From: Lewinellaceae bacterium
GTDB lineage: Bacteria > Bacteroidota > Bacteroidia > Chitinophagales > Saprospiraceae
Direction: 5' to 3'
Assembly: GCA_016716135.1 (NCBI GenBank)
Contig: JADJWX010000006.1
Coordinates: forward strand, 335,443-399,442
DNA: 64,000 bases
Under the pieces are notes generated by a model, which was not told the DNA's origin, ran no database searches, and was given only the letters and a program-made list of their open reading frames with translations. Made by a program: the position numbers and the translations under genes. Position 1 is the first letter of the stretch. Each line of letters begins with the position of its first letter. Of the stretch, positions 63,552-64,000 are shown piece after piece.

Positions 63552-64000
63552 ATGGAAGAAAAAATCCGCATTCAACGACATCCTCCCTCTACACAGCCCC
63601 CGACGGAAGGTAGAGGTAAGATGCGGTGGAGGCGAAACGTTTTGGCTGAGCGAAGCGGATGGGGGAGTTATTTGGGTGGATGTCCGCACCGTCAATGAGC
63701 AACCGCGAGGATTGAGAATCCGGCGGAACTCAATCCGAGGAACTGTCCGGAAATTCCGGATAGTTCAACAGGAAGGCGACCGGCAAGTTACCCGTGAAAT
63801 TGACTTTTACAACCTCGACGCCATAATCGCAGTAGGCTACCGGGTGAACAGCATGCTCGCTACCCAATTCCGCATCTGGGCTACCCAAACGCTGCGCGAG
63901 TTCATCCTGAAGGGTTTCGTGCTCGACGACGAACGGCTCAAACAAGGCAAACGCTTCGGCAAAGACTACTTCGAGGAATTGTTGGAGCGGATTCGGGAGA
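63552..64000 (+). pseudogene. RhuM-family (virulence RhuM) gene, frameshifted and cut by the window end
   Basis: The last 220 bases in one frame give KFRIVQQEGDR, EIDFYNLDAIIAVGYRVNS, ATQFRIWATQTLREFILKGF and LDDERLKQGKRFGKDYFEEL, the strongly conserved middle of RhuM/Fic-associated DNA-binding-like proteins. Upstream pieces of the N-terminus occur in different frames: MEEKIRIQ (ATG 63552), LYTAPDGR, VEVRCGGGETFWLSEAD, ELFGWMSAPSMSNRED. At least three frame changes are needed, so the N-terminal part is damaged or badly assembled. The gene continues beyond 64000. Confidence 0.72.

Noticed and set aside
63465..63698. Plus-strand frame of 77 codons as a separate gene
   Set aside because: It runs across RhuM N-terminal pieces in the wrong frame and has no protein-like features.

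Overview
The window looks like chromosomal DNA of a gliding-type Bacteroidota, most plausibly a Saprospiria-like lineage. I base this on the gene content: a full-length SprA type IX secretion (T9SS) translocon, many exported giant proteins ending in T9SS sorting domains (type A and the 'gliding motility-associated' type B), lipoproteins with Bacteroidota-style lipoboxes, and several promoters of the TTG-N20-TAnnTTTG kind. The taxon is an inference from protein families, not from a marker gene.

Layout. 1-8650: two T9SS cargo proteins, a GH13 amylase-like multidomain protein (cut by the window start) and a BNR-repeat protein. 8753-20747: ruvA and sprA, separated by a 318-bp nested palindrome, a haloperoxidase lipoprotein, a small lipoprotein, a hemerythrin protein and an Rrf2 regulator with two matching palindromic operators. 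20879-31092: ordinary housekeeping and hypothetical genes (hydrolase, MazG-like protein, radical SAM protein, ATP-grasp protein, a pair of unknown secreted paralogues, DUF2306, DUF3089, M48 peptidase). 31211: tRNA-Val. 31363-36108: an ECF sigma factor and a membrane anti-sigma-like protein, divergent from an exported TPR-CHAT protein. 36199-40582: a three-gene secreted-protein operon. 40676-54080: giant T9SS-exported adhesin or propeller genes. 54316-58539: a second sigma / anti-sigma-like / TPR-CHAT locus. 58600-64000: a decayed accessory stretch with remnants of a mobile-element replication module (excisionase-like HTH, AAA ATPase, TOPRIM protein) and of a RhuM gene.

The most interesting system is the twice-occurring set of ECF sigma factor, single-pass membrane protein with an anti-sigma-like N-terminus and a presumed periplasmic TPR-like C-terminus, and a caspase-fold CHAT protein that carries a signal peptide. 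I infer a possible envelope protease-to-sigma relay; this is untested.

A recurring oddity is that several long genes are broken by single-base gains in short homopolymers or by one in-frame TAG. When the extra bases are discounted, the lengths become exact multiples of three. Either the assembly has residual indels or several surface and signalling genes are decaying. Starts given here are often downstream of the longest open frame, chosen where an ATG plus signal peptide or domain start makes more sense.
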